Shown: piece after piece, positions 19,216 to 27,954 of the stretch | Layout: the number at the start of each line of letters is the position of its first letter | Position numbering within the stretch: position 1 is the first letter of the stretch | Assembly (NCBI RefSeq): GCF_030815955.1 | Contig: NZ_JAUSXK010000001.1 | Coordinates: forward strand, 248,001-312,000 | Length of the DNA stretch: 64,000 nt | Direction: 5' to 3' | Source: Microbacterium murale | GTDB taxonomy: Bacteria; Actinomycetota; Actinomycetes; Actinomycetales; Microbacteriaceae | Translations under genes and position numbers: made by a program | The notes under the pieces: model-generated | The model's input: the letters and a program-made list of their open reading frames with translations, nothing else | The model's database searches: none | Told to the model about the DNA's origin: nothing

Positions 19216-20028
19216 TCAGCGGCCGTCTGCGGCGCGCTGAGTGAAGGCGCTTTCGTACAGACAGACGCTGGCAGCGGTGGCGAGGTTCAGCGACTCGGCA
19301 CGACCGAAGATCGGGAGTTTGAGCACGTGGTCGGCAAGCGCGAGTGCCGACTCCTCAAGTCCATGAGCCTCGTTCCCGAACAGCCAGGCCGTCGGCTTTG
19401 CGAGCACGCCGTCCGCACGGGCCTGCAGCAGGTCGTCGCCCTTCACATCTGCGGCGAGCACAGTCACGCCAGCAGCGTGGGCGCGTTCGACCACGTCCTC
19501 GAGGTTTCCGCCCACTGACACCGGCAGATGGAACAGAGATCCCGTCGTGGCGCGCACGACCTTGGGGTTGTGAGGATCGACCGTGCGACCCGTGAGGATC
19601 ACGGCATCCGCGCCCGCCGCATCCGCAGCACGGATGATGGTGCCGAGGTTGCCCGGGTCGCGCACCTCCTCGCAGATCGCGATCAGGCGAGGAGATGCCC
19701 CGAAGATGTCTCGAGCCGATGTCGGAGCTTGGCGAACCACGGCGATCAGCCCCTGTGGGGTGACGGTGTCGGCCATGGCGTTCAGCACGTACTCGGTGAC
19801 GAACTCGACCTTCACCGCATGGGTGGCGCTCGCCGCACGCAGGTCAGGATGCTTCTCCCACCCGGCCGGCGTGGCGAAGAGTTCCACAATGCCTTCGGGA
19901 CGGTATGCGAGCGCCTCGCGGACGGCTTGAGGACCTTCCAGCAGGAACAAGCCCGTCTCCGTACGCGCACTGCGCTTCGTCAGCTTCGCGACGGCTCGGA
20001 CACGCGGGGACCGGGGATTCTCCAGCAC
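19216..20028 (-). CDS. TrmH/SpoU-family rRNA 2'-O-methyltransferase
   Basis: A 270-residue SPOUT methyltransferase, probably modifying 23S rRNA. The N-terminal substrate-binding domain (FLLEGPQAVREAL) is followed by the three SpoU motifs: EEVRDPGNLGTIIRAADAAG, LFGNEAHGLEE and LNLATAASVCLYE. The start is GTG at 20028 with TAGACT six bases before it, implying leaderless mRNA. It resembles the TsnR/TrmH proteins that in actinobacteria often sit near the infC/rplT/pheST block, as here. The exact nucleotide modified is unknown. Confidence 0.9.
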   Translation of the reverse strand: MLENPRSPRVRAVAKLTKRSARTETGLFLLEGPQAVREALAYRPEGIVELFATPAGWEKHPDLRAASATHAVKVEFVTEYVLNAMADTVTPQGLIAVVRQAPTSARDIFGASPRLIAICEEVRDPGNLGTIIRAADAAGADAVILTGRTVDPHNPKVVRATTGSLFHLPVSVGGNLEDVVERAHAAGVTVLAADVKGDDLLQARADGVLAKPTAWLFGNEAHGLEESALALADHVLKLPIFGRAESLNLATAASVCLYESAFTQRAADGR

Positions 20029-20034
20029 GATCCC

Positions 20035-20040
20035 AGTCTA
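20035..20040 (-). promoter_or_regulatory. -10 element for leaderless rRNA methyltransferase mRNA
   Basis: TAGACT followed by GGGATC and then the GTG start at 20028. The 6-base gap places +1 at the start codon. Confidence 0.5.
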
Positions 20041-20100
20041 GGGACACAGACACCCAGCTGCGCACATGGAGACGTCGAGCGTGCGCGCAGGTTCACTTCG

Positions 20101-20106
20101 TACTGT
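20101..20106 (+). promoter_or_regulatory. -10 element for leaderless DUF2809 gene
   Basis: TACTGT followed by GCTCAT and GTG at 20113. No ribosome-binding sequence lies between, which supports leaderless translation. Confidence 0.45.
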
Positions 20107-20112
20107 GCTCAT

Positions 20113-20535
20113 GTGACCGATCGCACCAGACGCTCCACTGCCCGGCGCCGGTTGGCGCTCGTGGCGGTGGCGGTCGTGGTACTCATCGGCGGTCTGCTCG
20201 TGCATCGGTTCGGTTCCGGCAAGGTCGGCGACATCGCGGGCGACGCCCTCTACGCCGTGCTCGTGTACCTGCTGTTCGCGATCCTCTTGGCAAGGACTTC
20301 ACGAACACTGCCCGCCGCGCTTGCGATCATCTTCTGCACGGCCATCGAGTTCCTGCAGCTCACCGACCTGCCGCGCACATGGGCTCTCGCGTTCCCACCG
20401 TCCGCACTCGTTCTCGGCTCGGGCTTCGCGCAACGCGATCTGCTCGTGTACCCGGCATCCGTTCTGCTCGGGCTGATCGTCGACGTCGCGCTCTCACGAG
20501 CAGCGCGACGGCAGCGGTCGCTGCCGAGGCACTGA
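20113..20535 (+). CDS. DUF2809 family membrane protein
   Basis: A 140-residue membrane protein with about four hydrophobic helices. The region AIIFCTAIEFLQLTDLPRTWA, with the conserved Glu and Gln in a helix end, is the DUF2809 signature; VanZ-like proteins share this EFxQ motif. Function is unknown. The only start with a matching upstream element is GTG 20113. Its end is followed by the strong hairpin that terminates rplT from the other side, so the hairpin may serve both. Confidence 0.75.
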   Translation: MTDRTRRSTARRRLALVAVAVVVLIGGLLVHRFGSGKVGDIAGDALYAVLVYLLFAILLARTSRTLPAALAIIFCTAIEFLQLTDLPRTWALAFPPSALVLGSGFAQRDLLVYPASVLLGLIVDVALSRAARRQRSLPRH

Positions 20536-20549
20536 CGGTTTCAGGCCGA

Positions 20550-20588
20550 CAGACGAAAACGGGCGCCTCCCCTGAGGGAGGCGCCCGT
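20550..20588 (-). terminator. Intrinsic terminator of infC-rpmI-rplT
   Basis: ACGGGCGCCTCCC (20559-20571) pairs with GGGAGGCGCCCGT (20576-20588), loop CTGA. On the minus strand it ends in GTTTTCGTC, a proper T-run. It begins 15 bases past the rplT stop. Confidence 0.88.
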
Positions 20589-20602
20589 CGTCTGAAAGAT
20601 GC

Positions 20603-20989
20603 TTACGCAGCCGACTTCGGAGCGTTGACGTCGGAAGGCAGTGCCTTCTTGGCCGTCTCGACGAGCGAGACGAACGTCGCGGGCTCGTTCACCGCGAGCT
20701 CGGCGAGCATGCGGCGGTCGACCTGGACGCCCGCAAGGCCGAGACCCTGGATGAAGCGGTTGTACGTGATGCCGTTCTGGCGTGCAGCGGCGTTGATGCG
20801 CTGGATCCAGAGGCGACGGAAGTCGCCCTTGCGCTTGCGACGGTCGCGGTACGCGTAGACCAGGGAGTGGGTGACCTGCTCCTTGGCCTTGCGGTAGAGG
20901 CGCGAACGCTGGCCCCGGTAGCCGGAGGCGCGCTCGAGGATGACGCGACGCTTCTTGTGGGCGTTTACCGCCCGCTTTACTCTTGCCAT
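20603..20989 (-). CDS. rplT: 50S ribosomal protein L20
   Basis: A 128-residue basic protein needed for early 50S assembly. [20 protein letters not shown] at the N-terminus and [17 protein letters not shown] C-terminal sequence are diagnostic, as is [14 protein letters not shown] text ([13 protein letters not shown]). It has a C-terminal extension of about ten residues ([13 protein letters not shown]) seen in actinobacteria. Last gene of infC-rpmI-rplT, ending at a strong terminator. L20 represses its own operon in some bacteria; no mimic site is evident here. Confidence 0.98.
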   Translation of the reverse strand: MARVKRAVNAHKKRRVILERASGYRGQRSRLYRKAKEQVTHSLVYAYRDRRKRKGDFRRLWIQRINAAARQNGITYNRFIQGLGLAGVQVDRRMLAELAVNEPATFVSLVETAKKALPSDVNAPKSAA

Positions 20990-21022
20990 TTTCCTGAGTT
21001 CCTATTCCTGCGTTCGGGCGCT

Positions 21023-21217
21023 TCAGCGACCGAGAAGCTTCTTCGCGACCTTGGTGTCAGCCTTCGAGAGCACCTGGTCCTGGTTCAGACGGCGGGTGCG
21101 ACGGCTCGACTTGTGCTCGAGGTTGTGGCGCATCCCGGCCTGCTGCTTCTTCAGCTTGCCGCTGCCGGTGATCTTGAAGCGCTTCTTAGCACCCGAGTGG
21201 GTCTTCTGCTTCGGCAT
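21023..21217 (-). CDS. rpmI: 50S ribosomal protein L35
   Basis: A 64-residue basic ribosomal protein: [20 protein letters not shown] and KLLGR at the end are typical L35. The ATG at 21217 is preferred over an upstream in-frame codon because it restores the conserved [14 protein letters not shown]-terminus and is preceded by GGAAGAG. It sits between infC (72 bases) and rplT (33 bases). Confidence 0.98.
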   Translation of the reverse strand: MPKQKTHSGAKKRFKITGSGKLKKQQAGMRHNLEHKSSRRTRRLNQDQVLSKADTKVAKKLLGR

Positions 21218-21289
21218 CTTCTCTTCCTTCGTATGGCGCCTTCTCAGGCGACGGTTCAACCCGCGTTGCGGGAGTCTGGGGGGGGCGGA

Positions 21290-21916
<627 letters not shown>

Positions 21917-22031
21917 GCGGAACTCCTTTTAGACGATGGATTAAGCCACCGTGACGCTTTCTGCGACACGGGCGAAATCGGAATCGTCCCCCACCCACCG
22001 CGCATTCAGACGCCGGCTTCGCACCCTGAAC

Positions 22032-22048
22032 ATCGGACTTCGTCCGAT
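22032..22048 (-). other. Hairpin in infC leader
   Basis: ATCGGAC and GTCCGAT around a 3-base loop, in the roughly 240-base untranslated leader between the candidate promoter at 22159 and the infC start. No T-run follows, so it is more likely a structural or protein-binding element than a terminator. Confidence 0.4.
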
Positions 22049-22127
22049 CTGCCGACGTGAGCCGGTGGAGTGCAAGACCCGGTAGCCTTGAACGGCAAGC
22101 GCGGGTGGGAAGTGAATCCTCTTTCGT

Positions 22128-22149
22128 TCCGGAGCAGTTTCGCTCCGGA
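22128..22149 (-). other. 8-bp hairpin near the 5' end of the infC leader
   Basis: TCCGGAGC and GCTCCGGA around 6 bases. It lies about 10 bases downstream of the candidate -10 TAGACT (22159-22164), so it would be among the first sequences transcribed towards infC. Confidence 0.4.
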
Positions 22150-22158
22150 GCCCGACAA

Positions 22159-22167
22159 AGTCTAACA
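22159..22167 (-). promoter_or_regulatory. Extended -10 of the infC-rpmI-rplT promoter
   Basis: Minus strand TGTTAGACT: a TG-N-TAGACT extended -10. It overlaps the upstream region of the divergent DUF1844 gene, whose start is 15 bases away. Confidence 0.5.
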
Positions 22168-22181
22168 GAAGGCAAGGCATA

Positions 22182-22574
22182 GTGACGATTCCGGTTCAGG
22201 ATGACGGCCACGACGAGCGCCACGAGCGCTGGCAGCAACAGGAGGATGCGGCATCCGCAGCCACCCGCGACATCGCGGACGTACCCGCCGTCGAGGTGAT
22301 CACCACCGCCGCCGTGCATCTCATGAGCGCAGCAGCGGTCAAGACCGGCCTCGCAGACAACCCGGACGCCGAGCTCGACCTCGATGAGGCCCGCAAGCTC
22401 ATCAACGCCCTCGCCGGTCTCATCACGGCCGGTGCTCCCGAGATCAGCGACATGCACGCGCGCTCTCTGCGCGACGGGCTGCGCTCGCTCCAGCTCGCCT
22501 TCCGCGAAGCATCCGCCATCCCCGACCCGATCGGCAAGGGGCCCGGCGAGAAGTGGACCGGGCCGGTCAACTAG
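22182..22574 (+). CDS. DUF1844 family protein
   Basis: A 130-residue acidic protein of unknown function. The core TTAAVHLMSAAAVKTGLAD...LDEARKLINALAGL is the DUF1844 helical signature, and this gene is regularly found beside infC in actinobacteria. Start is GTG 22182 with AAGGCAAGG upstream. It ends in an 8-base tail-to-tail overlap with the following minus-strand lipoprotein gene. Confidence 0.85.
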   Translation: MTIPVQDDGHDERHERWQQQEDAASAATRDIADVPAVEVITTAAVHLMSAAAVKTGLADNPDAELDLDEARKLINALAGLITAGAPEISDMHARSLRDGLRSLQLAFREASAIPDPIGKGPGEKWTGPVN

Positions 22575-22980
22575 GGCGCTCGGGTATCACGGTGATCGGG
22601 GCGGCGACGCCGGGGCCGCCGCAGGCCTCGGTGGAATGCGTCCATTCGATTTCATGGCCGGATTCCTGCAGGAGCGTGCCGGCAGCGTCGTAGACGCGGA
22701 TCGTCGCTTCCTCGGGGGCCGTCATACTCAGGTTGAATACGCCGTCCTCGGCGTGCACGGGCATGCCCATGTCCGAAGACGGTGCCGGTTCTTCTCCTGG
22801 GCCCGCTGAGCATCCGGCATCCACGCAGAGCTGCACGAGCACGGCATCACCGAATGCCGAAGCATCGACCTGCACGGTGTTGTTCCAGCCGATCGCCGGG
22901 CACACGAGGTCCGATGAGCATCCGGTCGTTCCGAGCGCGAGTACGAGCCCCAGCATCCCGATCGCCAGCATCCTGCGCAT
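22567..22980 (-). CDS. Small putative lipoprotein
   Basis: A 137-residue exported protein. The signal peptide (MRRMLAIGMLGLVLAL) ends in GTTGC with lipobox cysteine C21. The mature part contains three further Cys (near 27, 52 and 57) and an Ig-like stretch (EATIRVYDAAGTLLQESGHEIEW), ending in a Gly/Pro-rich tail. I do not recognise a named family. It lies 22 bases after the SseB-like gene on the same strand. Confidence 0.65.
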   Translation of the reverse strand: MRRMLAIGMLGLVLALGTTGCSSDLVCPAIGWNNTVQVDASAFGDAVLVQLCVDAGCSAGPGEEPAPSSDMGMPVHAEDGVFNLSMTAPEEATIRVYDAAGTLLQESGHEIEWTHSTEACGGPGVAAPITVIPERPS

Positions 22981-23002
22981 GGGGCGAGCATATGGCAGAA
23001 GC

Positions 23003-23773
23003 TCAGCTGGAGCGGCGGAGCTTCACCGTCAGGGAGTCGGCGAGGACGGCGATGCGGTCATCCGCGGCCCAACGCTGCGCCAGGCGTGCGAGCACGGCAT
23101 CCAGCACATCGCGCTCCAGACCGTCGACGAGCTCGAGGATGACGATCAGTTCTGGACCGCTCAGCCGCGCATCCGGATCGCCGGCATCGACCGCGACGTC
23201 GATCACCGCGAGCTCGCGCGCGACGCTCTCCTGAAGAGCCGTGAACACCTCCGGGGAATGGAAGCTCGGCTCCCACTTCTGCCCCTGCGCGACCGCCCAG
23301 ACGGCGGGGCGACGGATCACGAACTCGGTGTCGGAAGTCGGATCCAGCACGATCAGGTCGGTCTGCTCCGACGATGCCGCCAACGCCGCGCGCACAGCCT
23401 CGACCGGGATCGGCCGAGCCGTGGCATCCCACTTCTGCATCGCCGTGACCGAGGAGAACACCGGCTGCACGGTACGACCGTCCGGAGCCGCGACCGTCAC
23501 GATCGACAGTTCCTGCGTCTTGTCGACGGAGAGGCCGTTGGGGGCCACGCCCTCCTCGCCCTTCTCAGCGACGAGAGGGATCAGCACGCGAGCCGAGCGG
23601 AACGCATCGATGACCTCGACCTGGCTGCCCTCCCCCGCGCGGAAGCGCAGCAGAGCGGCGAGAAGTTCCGGGTCGGCAGAGCCGTCATCCCCCGAGTGCG
23701 GGTTCGATTCGAAACTGCGCCCCTCCCACGGGACGCCCGCCGAATCGCCGGCGTCGTCAGTCCCCTGCGACAT
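23003..23773 (-). CDS. SseB family protein
   Basis: A 256-residue cytoplasmic protein. The N-terminal half ([32 protein letters not shown] through [14 protein letters not shown]) matches the SseB N-terminal domain, and the C-terminal half, including [36 protein letters not shown], fits the SseB C-terminal fold. In many actinobacteria it lies directly after priA; role unknown. The ATG at 23773 lies within the last codons of priA (17-base overlap), indicating coupling. Confidence 0.8.
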   Translation of the reverse strand: MSQGTDDAGDSAGVPWEGRSFESNPHSGDDGSADPELLAALLRFRAGEGSQVEVIDAFRSARVLIPLVAEKGEEGVAPNGLSVDKTQELSIVTVAAPDGRTVQPVFSSVTAMQKWDATARPIPVEAVRAALAASSEQTDLIVLDPTSDTEFVIRRPAVWAVAQGQKWEPSFHSPEVFTALQESVARELAVIDVAVDAGDPDARLSGPELIVILELVDGLERDVLDAVLARLAQRWAADDRIAVLADSLTVKLRRSS

Positions 23774-24503
23774 CCAGCGCCTCAGCCAGCGTGAATGCGC
23801 CGGCGTAGAGAGCCTTGCCCACGATCGCGCCTTCGACCCCGAGGTGCACGAGCTCGCGCAGCGCGGCGATGTCATCGAGGCTGGAGATTCCACCGGATGC
23901 GACGACCGGCTTCGGCGTACGGGAGGTCACTTCACGCAGCAGTTCGAGGTTGGGGCCGCGCAGCGTGCCGTCCTTGGTGACATCGGTGACGACGTAGCGG
24001 CTGCATCCGGCATCCTCAAGACGAGCGAGGACTTCCCAGAGGTCGCCGCCCTCCTTCGTCCAGCCACGAGCCGCGAGAGTCGTACCGCGCACGTCCAGGC
24101 CTACGGCGACGGCCTCGCCGTAGCGGCCGATCACGTCAGCAGCCCATTCCGGGTTCTCCAGAGCAGCGGTACCGAGGTTGATTCGGGAAGCTCCGGTCTC
24201 GAGCGCGGCCTCGAGGCTGGCGTCGTCGCGGATGCCGCCGGAGAGCTCCACGTTCACACTGCGGAACTGCTTGATGACCTTGCGGAGCATCGGTGCGTTG
24301 GATCCGCGACCGAACGCGGCGTCGAGATCGACCAGATGGATCCACTCGGCACCCTGATCGACCCACTCGGCCGCGGCGTCGAGCGGATCGCCGTAACTGG
24401 TCTCGCTGCCTGCCTCGCCCTGGGTCAGGCGGACGGCCTTGCCTCCGGCGACATCGACAGCCGGGAGAAGAGTGAGCTTGGGCGTTGACGCGAAGTCGTT
24501 CAT
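23757..24503 (-). CDS. priA: Phosphoribosyl isomerase (HisA/PriA)
   Basis: A 248-residue (beta/alpha)8 barrel that isomerises ProFAR in histidine synthesis; in actinobacteria the same enzyme often also does the TrpF step. Seen: [15 protein letters not shown] with the first catalytic Asp, [19 protein letters not shown], and [14 protein letters not shown] with the second catalytic Asp, then VVASGGISS. Start at ATG 24503 is supported by GAGG nearby and the conserved N-terminus. hisC, hisB and hisH lie 16 kb away across the type VII island, so priA needs its own promoter, and one is visible. Confidence 0.94.
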   Translation of the reverse strand: MNDFASTPKLTLLPAVDVAGGKAVRLTQGEAGSETSYGDPLDAAAEWVDQGAEWIHLVDLDAAFGRGSNAPMLRKVIKQFRSVNVELSGGIRDDASLEAALETGASRINLGTAALENPEWAADVIGRYGEAVAVGLDVRGTTLAARGWTKEGGDLWEVLARLEDAGCSRYVVTDVTKDGTLRGPNLELLREVTSRTPKPVVASGGISSLDDIAALRELVHLGVEGAIVGKALYAGAFTLAEALDVAGD

Positions 24504-24553
24504 CTCGTCCTCAGTAGGGGGTGGAGTGCTCCGATGGGAGGGCACGAGAACTG

Positions 24554-24582
24554 AGAGTACCTCCGAGGCCGGTCAGCCTCAA
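24554..24582 (-). promoter_or_regulatory. Promoter of priA at the island edge
   Basis: TTGAGG (24577-24582), a 17-base spacer and TACTCT (24554-24559) on the minus strand. It gives priA an independent transcript now that the upstream his genes are displaced. Confidence 0.5.
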
Positions 24583-24589
24583 ATGCCAC

Positions 24590-24595
24590 TATGCT
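24590..24595 (+). promoter_or_regulatory. -10 element for EspI-like gene
   Basis: TATGCT, then 7 bases, then ATG 24603. The in-frame ATG at 24591 lies inside this hexamer, so 24603 is the more likely start. Confidence 0.4.
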
Positions 24596-24602
24596 CTACG
24601 TG

Positions 24603-25829
24603 ATGTCTGGAGCAACCGAGGAACCCACGCCTTCGGCCGATGTGCCGGCCAGGAGCGGTGATCACGCGCAGCCGATCATCAGCGGAATACCGCCGATGGC
24701 GCAGGCCATCCCACCGGTTCCGCCGCTTCCATCGACACCCGTCGAGGCAGACGATGCGTCGCAGAATGAGTTCCTCGAGCAGGCATATGCAACGGCACCC
24801 GCGTCTCCGGCCGAGCCTCCGCAGTACCGGCGGAGCAGTTTCGCAGCGCAGCTCGATGACGCGCCCGCCGTCGGCGCGGATCTGCCCTCTCGACGGCAGC
24901 AGCGCGAGCAGCAGGAACGCAAGTCATTCCTGCAGACAGAGCGCCCGGAAGAACCAGCCAGCGAAGGCGCACGCGGTGCTCTGAACCGTATGGGCTTCAA
25001 GCTGGCACCGAACGCGGCGGAGCAGTCGGCGCGCAACGATGAGCTCGCGGTGAGTCAGCATTGGCCTGGTCCTCGGACGATCGCCGTCGTCAACGGCAAG
25101 GGCGGAGCGGGAAAGACGCCGACGACCATCCTGCTCTCTGCGGTCTTCGCCCGCTACGGCGGTGCTGGTGTTCTGGCATGGGACAACAATCAGACGCGCG
25201 GCACGCTGGGGTGGCGCACCGAGGCAGGTGCGCACGATCGCACGCTGCTGGAGATGATTCCAGAGGCGGAGCGGCTGCTCGGCACCGGTGCGCAGTCGGC
25301 AGATCTCGCGCATTTCGTCCATCACCAGCCCCGCGAGAAGTACGACGTTCTGCGCTCGAAGCCGATCAGGCTCGCGCACGAGAACCGTCTGCGCCCAGAG
25401 GATGTCGACGCCATCCATGCCGTCGCGGCGAAGTTCTACCGGCTCATCATCATCGATTCCGGCAACGACGAGTCGGATCCCATGTGGCTGCGCATGATCG
25501 ATCGCGCCGACCAGATCGTCGTCGCGACCACGACCCGCGCCGACCACGCTGAGGCCGGCGCCCTGCTGCTCGAAGCACTCGAAGATCGCGACGATCGGTC
25601 CGCACAGCTCGCCCGGCAGTCCGTCGTCGTGGTCTCTCAGGCCGATCCGAAGGCTTCGGCAGCTGACATCGAACACGTCGTCGGCGGATACCGCTCGCTT
25701 GCCCGCGAGGTGGTCAGCATCCCGTTCGATCACGAGATGGTCGACGGTCACCTCCGCTACGGCGCGCTCGCCAAGCGTACGCAGCGAGCCTGGCTCTCCG
25801 CTGCCGCGTCGGTCGCCCGCGGGCTCTGA
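24603..25829 (+). CDS. EspI-like MinD/ParA ATPase with disordered Pro/Ala-rich N-terminus
   Basis: A 408-residue protein. Residues 1-150 are Pro/Ala/Glu-rich and probably disordered (PPVPPLPSTPVEADDA). The MinD-type domain begins at 158 with AVVNGKGGAGKTPTT; the deviant Walker A GKGGAGKT (165-172) keeps its lysines. LAWDNNQTRGTLGW replaces the usual DxD switch, and YRLIIIDSGND is Walker B. This layout matches EspI of mycobacterial ESX-1, a MinD-like regulator with a proline-rich N-terminus, and related proteins at actinobacterial type VII loci. Start 24603 is chosen for the -10 spacing. First gene of the island. Confidence 0.8.
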   Translation: MSGATEEPTPSADVPARSGDHAQPIISGIPPMAQAIPPVPPLPSTPVEADDASQNEFLEQAYATAPASPAEPPQYRRSSFAAQLDDAPAVGADLPSRRQQREQQERKSFLQTERPEEPASEGARGALNRMGFKLAPNAAEQSARNDELAVSQHWPGPRTIAVVNGKGGAGKTPTTILLSAVFARYGGAGVLAWDNNQTRGTLGWRTEAGAHDRTLLEMIPEAERLLGTGAQSADLAHFVHHQPREKYDVLRSKPIRLAHENRLRPEDVDAIHAVAAKFYRLIIIDSGNDESDPMWLRMIDRADQIVVATTTRADHAEAGALLLEALEDRDDRSAQLARQSVVVVSQADPKASAADIEHVVGGYRSLAREVVSIPFDHEMVDGHLRYGALAKRTQRAWLSAAASVARGL

Positions 25830-25886
25830 ACTTCACGCTTATCCCCAGCGGGGCGGGCCGGCTCGGGCGTCGATCCTCGGCGTTGA

Positions 25887-25892
25887 TATGGT
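25887..25892 (+). promoter_or_regulatory. -10 element for leaderless Pro-rich membrane protein
   Basis: TATGGT, CGAAGC, then GTG at 25899. The same CGAAGC spacer occurs before the S9 peptidase start at 44589. Confidence 0.45.
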
Positions 25893-25898
25893 CGAAGC

Positions 25899-26513
25899 GT
25901 GACTGATTCGACTGGCCCCTCCGCTGACCCGGGACCGATGCCTGTTCCCGCACCAGCGCCGCCTCCTCCCCCTGCAGCGCAGGCTTACTCGACACCTGCA
26001 CCACCGGCGCCTGCGGTCCCGCCGTATCCGGCCGCAGGGCAGCCCGCGTACCCGATGGTGGGACAACCCGTACACGGGTACCCCGCGACACCTCCACCGC
26101 ATCCCGTTCAGGCGTCGCCCGGCGGAGCCACGGCTGCCCTCGTGATGGAGGGCATCGCTGCCATTTTCACAGTGGGGATCGTAGCAATCGTGTTGGTCGC
26201 CGCCTTCAACGGCCCCCGCGGTTCGGTCGTTCCGCAGGCGTTCATCCTCGCCGTCGGCGGCCTGTTGGCAATGATGGTTGTGAGGTGCGGTGCGTTGACC
26301 CTCGTGCGCGCTGGCAACGGTTGGGCGCGCTGGATCTACATCGGCGCGGTGATCGTCGGCACCGTCTCTCTGTTGGGCTCCCCTCTGCCGATCCTGTATC
26401 TGCTGCTGATCGTCGCCGTCGTGTCGACGATCCTCATCTTCCGCAAGCCCGTCAACGTGTGGCTGAGGCAACGTGCGGCGGCGCGCACGTCGCCGGAGTC
26501 GCCGAATGTCTGA
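25899..26513 (+). CDS. Proline-rich N-terminus plus four-helix membrane protein
   Basis: A 204-residue protein. Residues 1-75 are Pro/Ala/Tyr-rich (APAPPPPPAA, PAYPMVGQPVHGYP), then about four hydrophobic helices (start near 80, 113, 144 and 165) and a basic C-terminus. Similar proline-rich small membrane proteins accompany type VII loci, but I recognise no named domain. Downstream lipoprotein gene overlaps its end by 8 bases, so the two are likely co-expressed. Confidence 0.65.
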   Translation: MTDSTGPSADPGPMPVPAPAPPPPPAAQAYSTPAPPAPAVPPYPAAGQPAYPMVGQPVHGYPATPPPHPVQASPGGATAALVMEGIAAIFTVGIVAIVLVAAFNGPRGSVVPQAFILAVGGLLAMMVVRCGALTLVRAGNGWARWIYIGAVIVGTVSLLGSPLPILYLLLIVAVVSTILIFRKPVNVWLRQRAAARTSPESPNV

Positions 26514-26892
26514 GTTCCGAATCCTCCGGCGAGGCGCCACCGCGATAGCGATGTGCACGGCATCCCTACTGGCGCTCAGCGCCTGTGCCGCCGATCAGGG
26601 TGCCTATTGCGACGCGGTCAAGGCGTCTGACGTCGCTCCTACGCTGTACGCGCCGATCATGTTCGAGAAGAATACGACTCCCGCGAGCTGGGCGGAGCCT
26701 CGGCTTGAGGTGTTGCTCGATGCGGGACCGCCGAACGATGAGTTGGCTGACGAGCATGAGCTGTGGGTGACGTACGTCACCGCGGTCACGGAATACACGG
26801 AGTTCGACCACTCGATCTTCGAACTCGATACCGACGAGACAGAGGCCGCCCGCGACCTGCTCTTCAACAACTACACCGATGTGTGCCTGTAA
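26506..26892 (+). CDS. Putative lipoprotein
   Basis: A 128-residue protein with a signal peptide ending LLALSAC, lipobox cysteine C27. The mature region is acidic (DELADEHELW, FELDTDETEAARDLL) and contains two further cysteines (near residues 34 and 127) that could pair outside the membrane. No family recognised. Start ATG 26506 overlaps the previous stop and is preceded by CGGAG. Confidence 0.65.
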   Translation: MSEFRILRRGATAIAMCTASLLALSACAADQGAYCDAVKASDVAPTLYAPIMFEKNTTPASWAEPRLEVLLDAGPPNDELADEHELWVTYVTAVTEYTEFDHSIFELDTDETEAARDLLFNNYTDVCL

Positions 26893-26974
26893 ATAGCGGG
26901 CTGAAGTCCACGCGACCAGCAGCCAATTCCTCTGATGAATCGGGATACTGCTCTTGCTCCTGACCGAGTGGAAC

Positions 26975-27448
26975 TCAGGATGCCGCAGGCAACCCGAGCT
27001 GGGCGATCTCGAGCGGGTCCTCGCCCCTGTCCAACGCCTCGATCTGCTCGGGATACAGCGTCACGCCCTGCGGGAAAGCCTCTGCATCACGCCACGCCCT
27101 GTACACGAGTTGCCCTGGGTCGGTGACGCCGAACACGTCCCGCAACGCCACCACGCACCGCTCCGCCAGTTCCGCATACTCGGACGTCAAAGCCGGCAAC
27201 GGCAACTCGAACGACCAGTTCGGCTGGCCCGCGCTCGGCGCGGCCCAGCCGGCAGCCGCCAGGACGGCCTCGTCGATCCCCTCGACCACCGCAGCACCCG
27301 GGGCCTCTGCATCCATTGCATCCGACCCGCCGGCGAACTGCACGTATATGCGCGAGTCGTCGCGCGCCGACACGATCAGGAACACCCGTTCCGATACAGC
27401 CCTGAATCCCGCTGCAAGGCGATCACCGAACTGCGACCACTCCGACAT
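26975..27448 (-). CDS. Candidate immunity/chaperone protein (TY-Chap-like)
   Basis: A 157-residue acidic cytoplasmic protein beginning MSEWSQFGDRLAAGF. The pattern of a short N-terminal helix, then VFLIVSARDDSRIYVQFAGG beta hairpin, resembles the TY-Chap/YbjN class of small chaperone-like domains often encoded beside type VII polymorphic toxins; this match is from memory. It starts 2 bases after the stop of the preceding DUF6301-like gene and is last in the toxin operon, which suggests immunity or toxin-handling. Confidence 0.6.
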   Translation of the reverse strand: MSEWSQFGDRLAAGFRAVSERVFLIVSARDDSRIYVQFAGGSDAMDAEAPGAAVVEGIDEAVLAAAGWAAPSAGQPNWSFELPLPALTSEYAELAERCVVALRDVFGVTDPGQLVYRAWRDAEAFPQGVTLYPEQIEALDRGEDPLEIAQLGLPAAS

Positions 27449-27450
27449 CG

Positions 27451-27933
27451 TCAGTATCCCGCCTTGCGATCCGCTTCGACACGCTGAGGAGTGAAGAACG
27501 CCACAGAGACCGACCTCGACAGAAGCGTCAGCGAGGCCTTGCCCCCGCTGCTCATGTTCCACGTGGCGACCTCCTGCGTTTTCTTCCGCTCCATCGCCGG
27601 ACCACCCCAGCGTTCCGCACCCTCGCGGACGACGCTCGTGAACACATCACCGAGGAAAGCCGCAGACTCTGCAGACTCGTCCTGGATCCGATCGGTGACT
27701 TGAAGATTCAGCGACGAAAGCCACTCGCGCGATGCCACCGTGGCCACATCGGGATCACTGAGACCCGACACCGAGTTCACCAGGAACTCCTCATCGTCTT
27801 CGATCTCCGCTGTCCAACCGAAGTGCTCGATCGCCAGACGGTGCACTTCTGCCCGCGACAGCGGCCACGGAAGATCGGAGAAGTACGCCAACAGGTCACA
27901 CACCTCGCCAGGTGTCATCGCCTTCCAAACCAT
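27451..27933 (-). CDS. Candidate immunity protein (DUF6301-like)
   Basis: A 160-residue soluble protein directly downstream of the 829-residue toxin, 21 bases away. It has the look of DUF6301-type proteins (EVCDLLAYFSDLPWPLSRAEVHRLAIEHFGW), recalled from similar loci and not verified. Its acidic N-terminal half and position make it the first choice for the cognate antitoxin. ATG 27933 has TAAGG 8 bases upstream; a TTG two codons earlier is the alternative. Confidence 0.6.
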   Translation of the reverse strand: MVWKAMTPGEVCDLLAYFSDLPWPLSRAEVHRLAIEHFGWTAEIEDDEEFLVNSVSGLSDPDVATVASREWLSSLNLQVTDRIQDESAESAAFLGDVFTSVVREGAERWGGPAMERKKTQEVATWNMSSGGKASLTLLSRSVSVAFFTPQRVEADRKAGY

Positions 27934-27954
27934 ACTCAAAACCTTATCCCGGTA

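Noticed and set aside
23887..23890. Extended 296-codon form of the SseB-like gene
   Set aside because: The extra 40 codons lie inside priA in another frame and look non-native; ATG 23773 is preferred.
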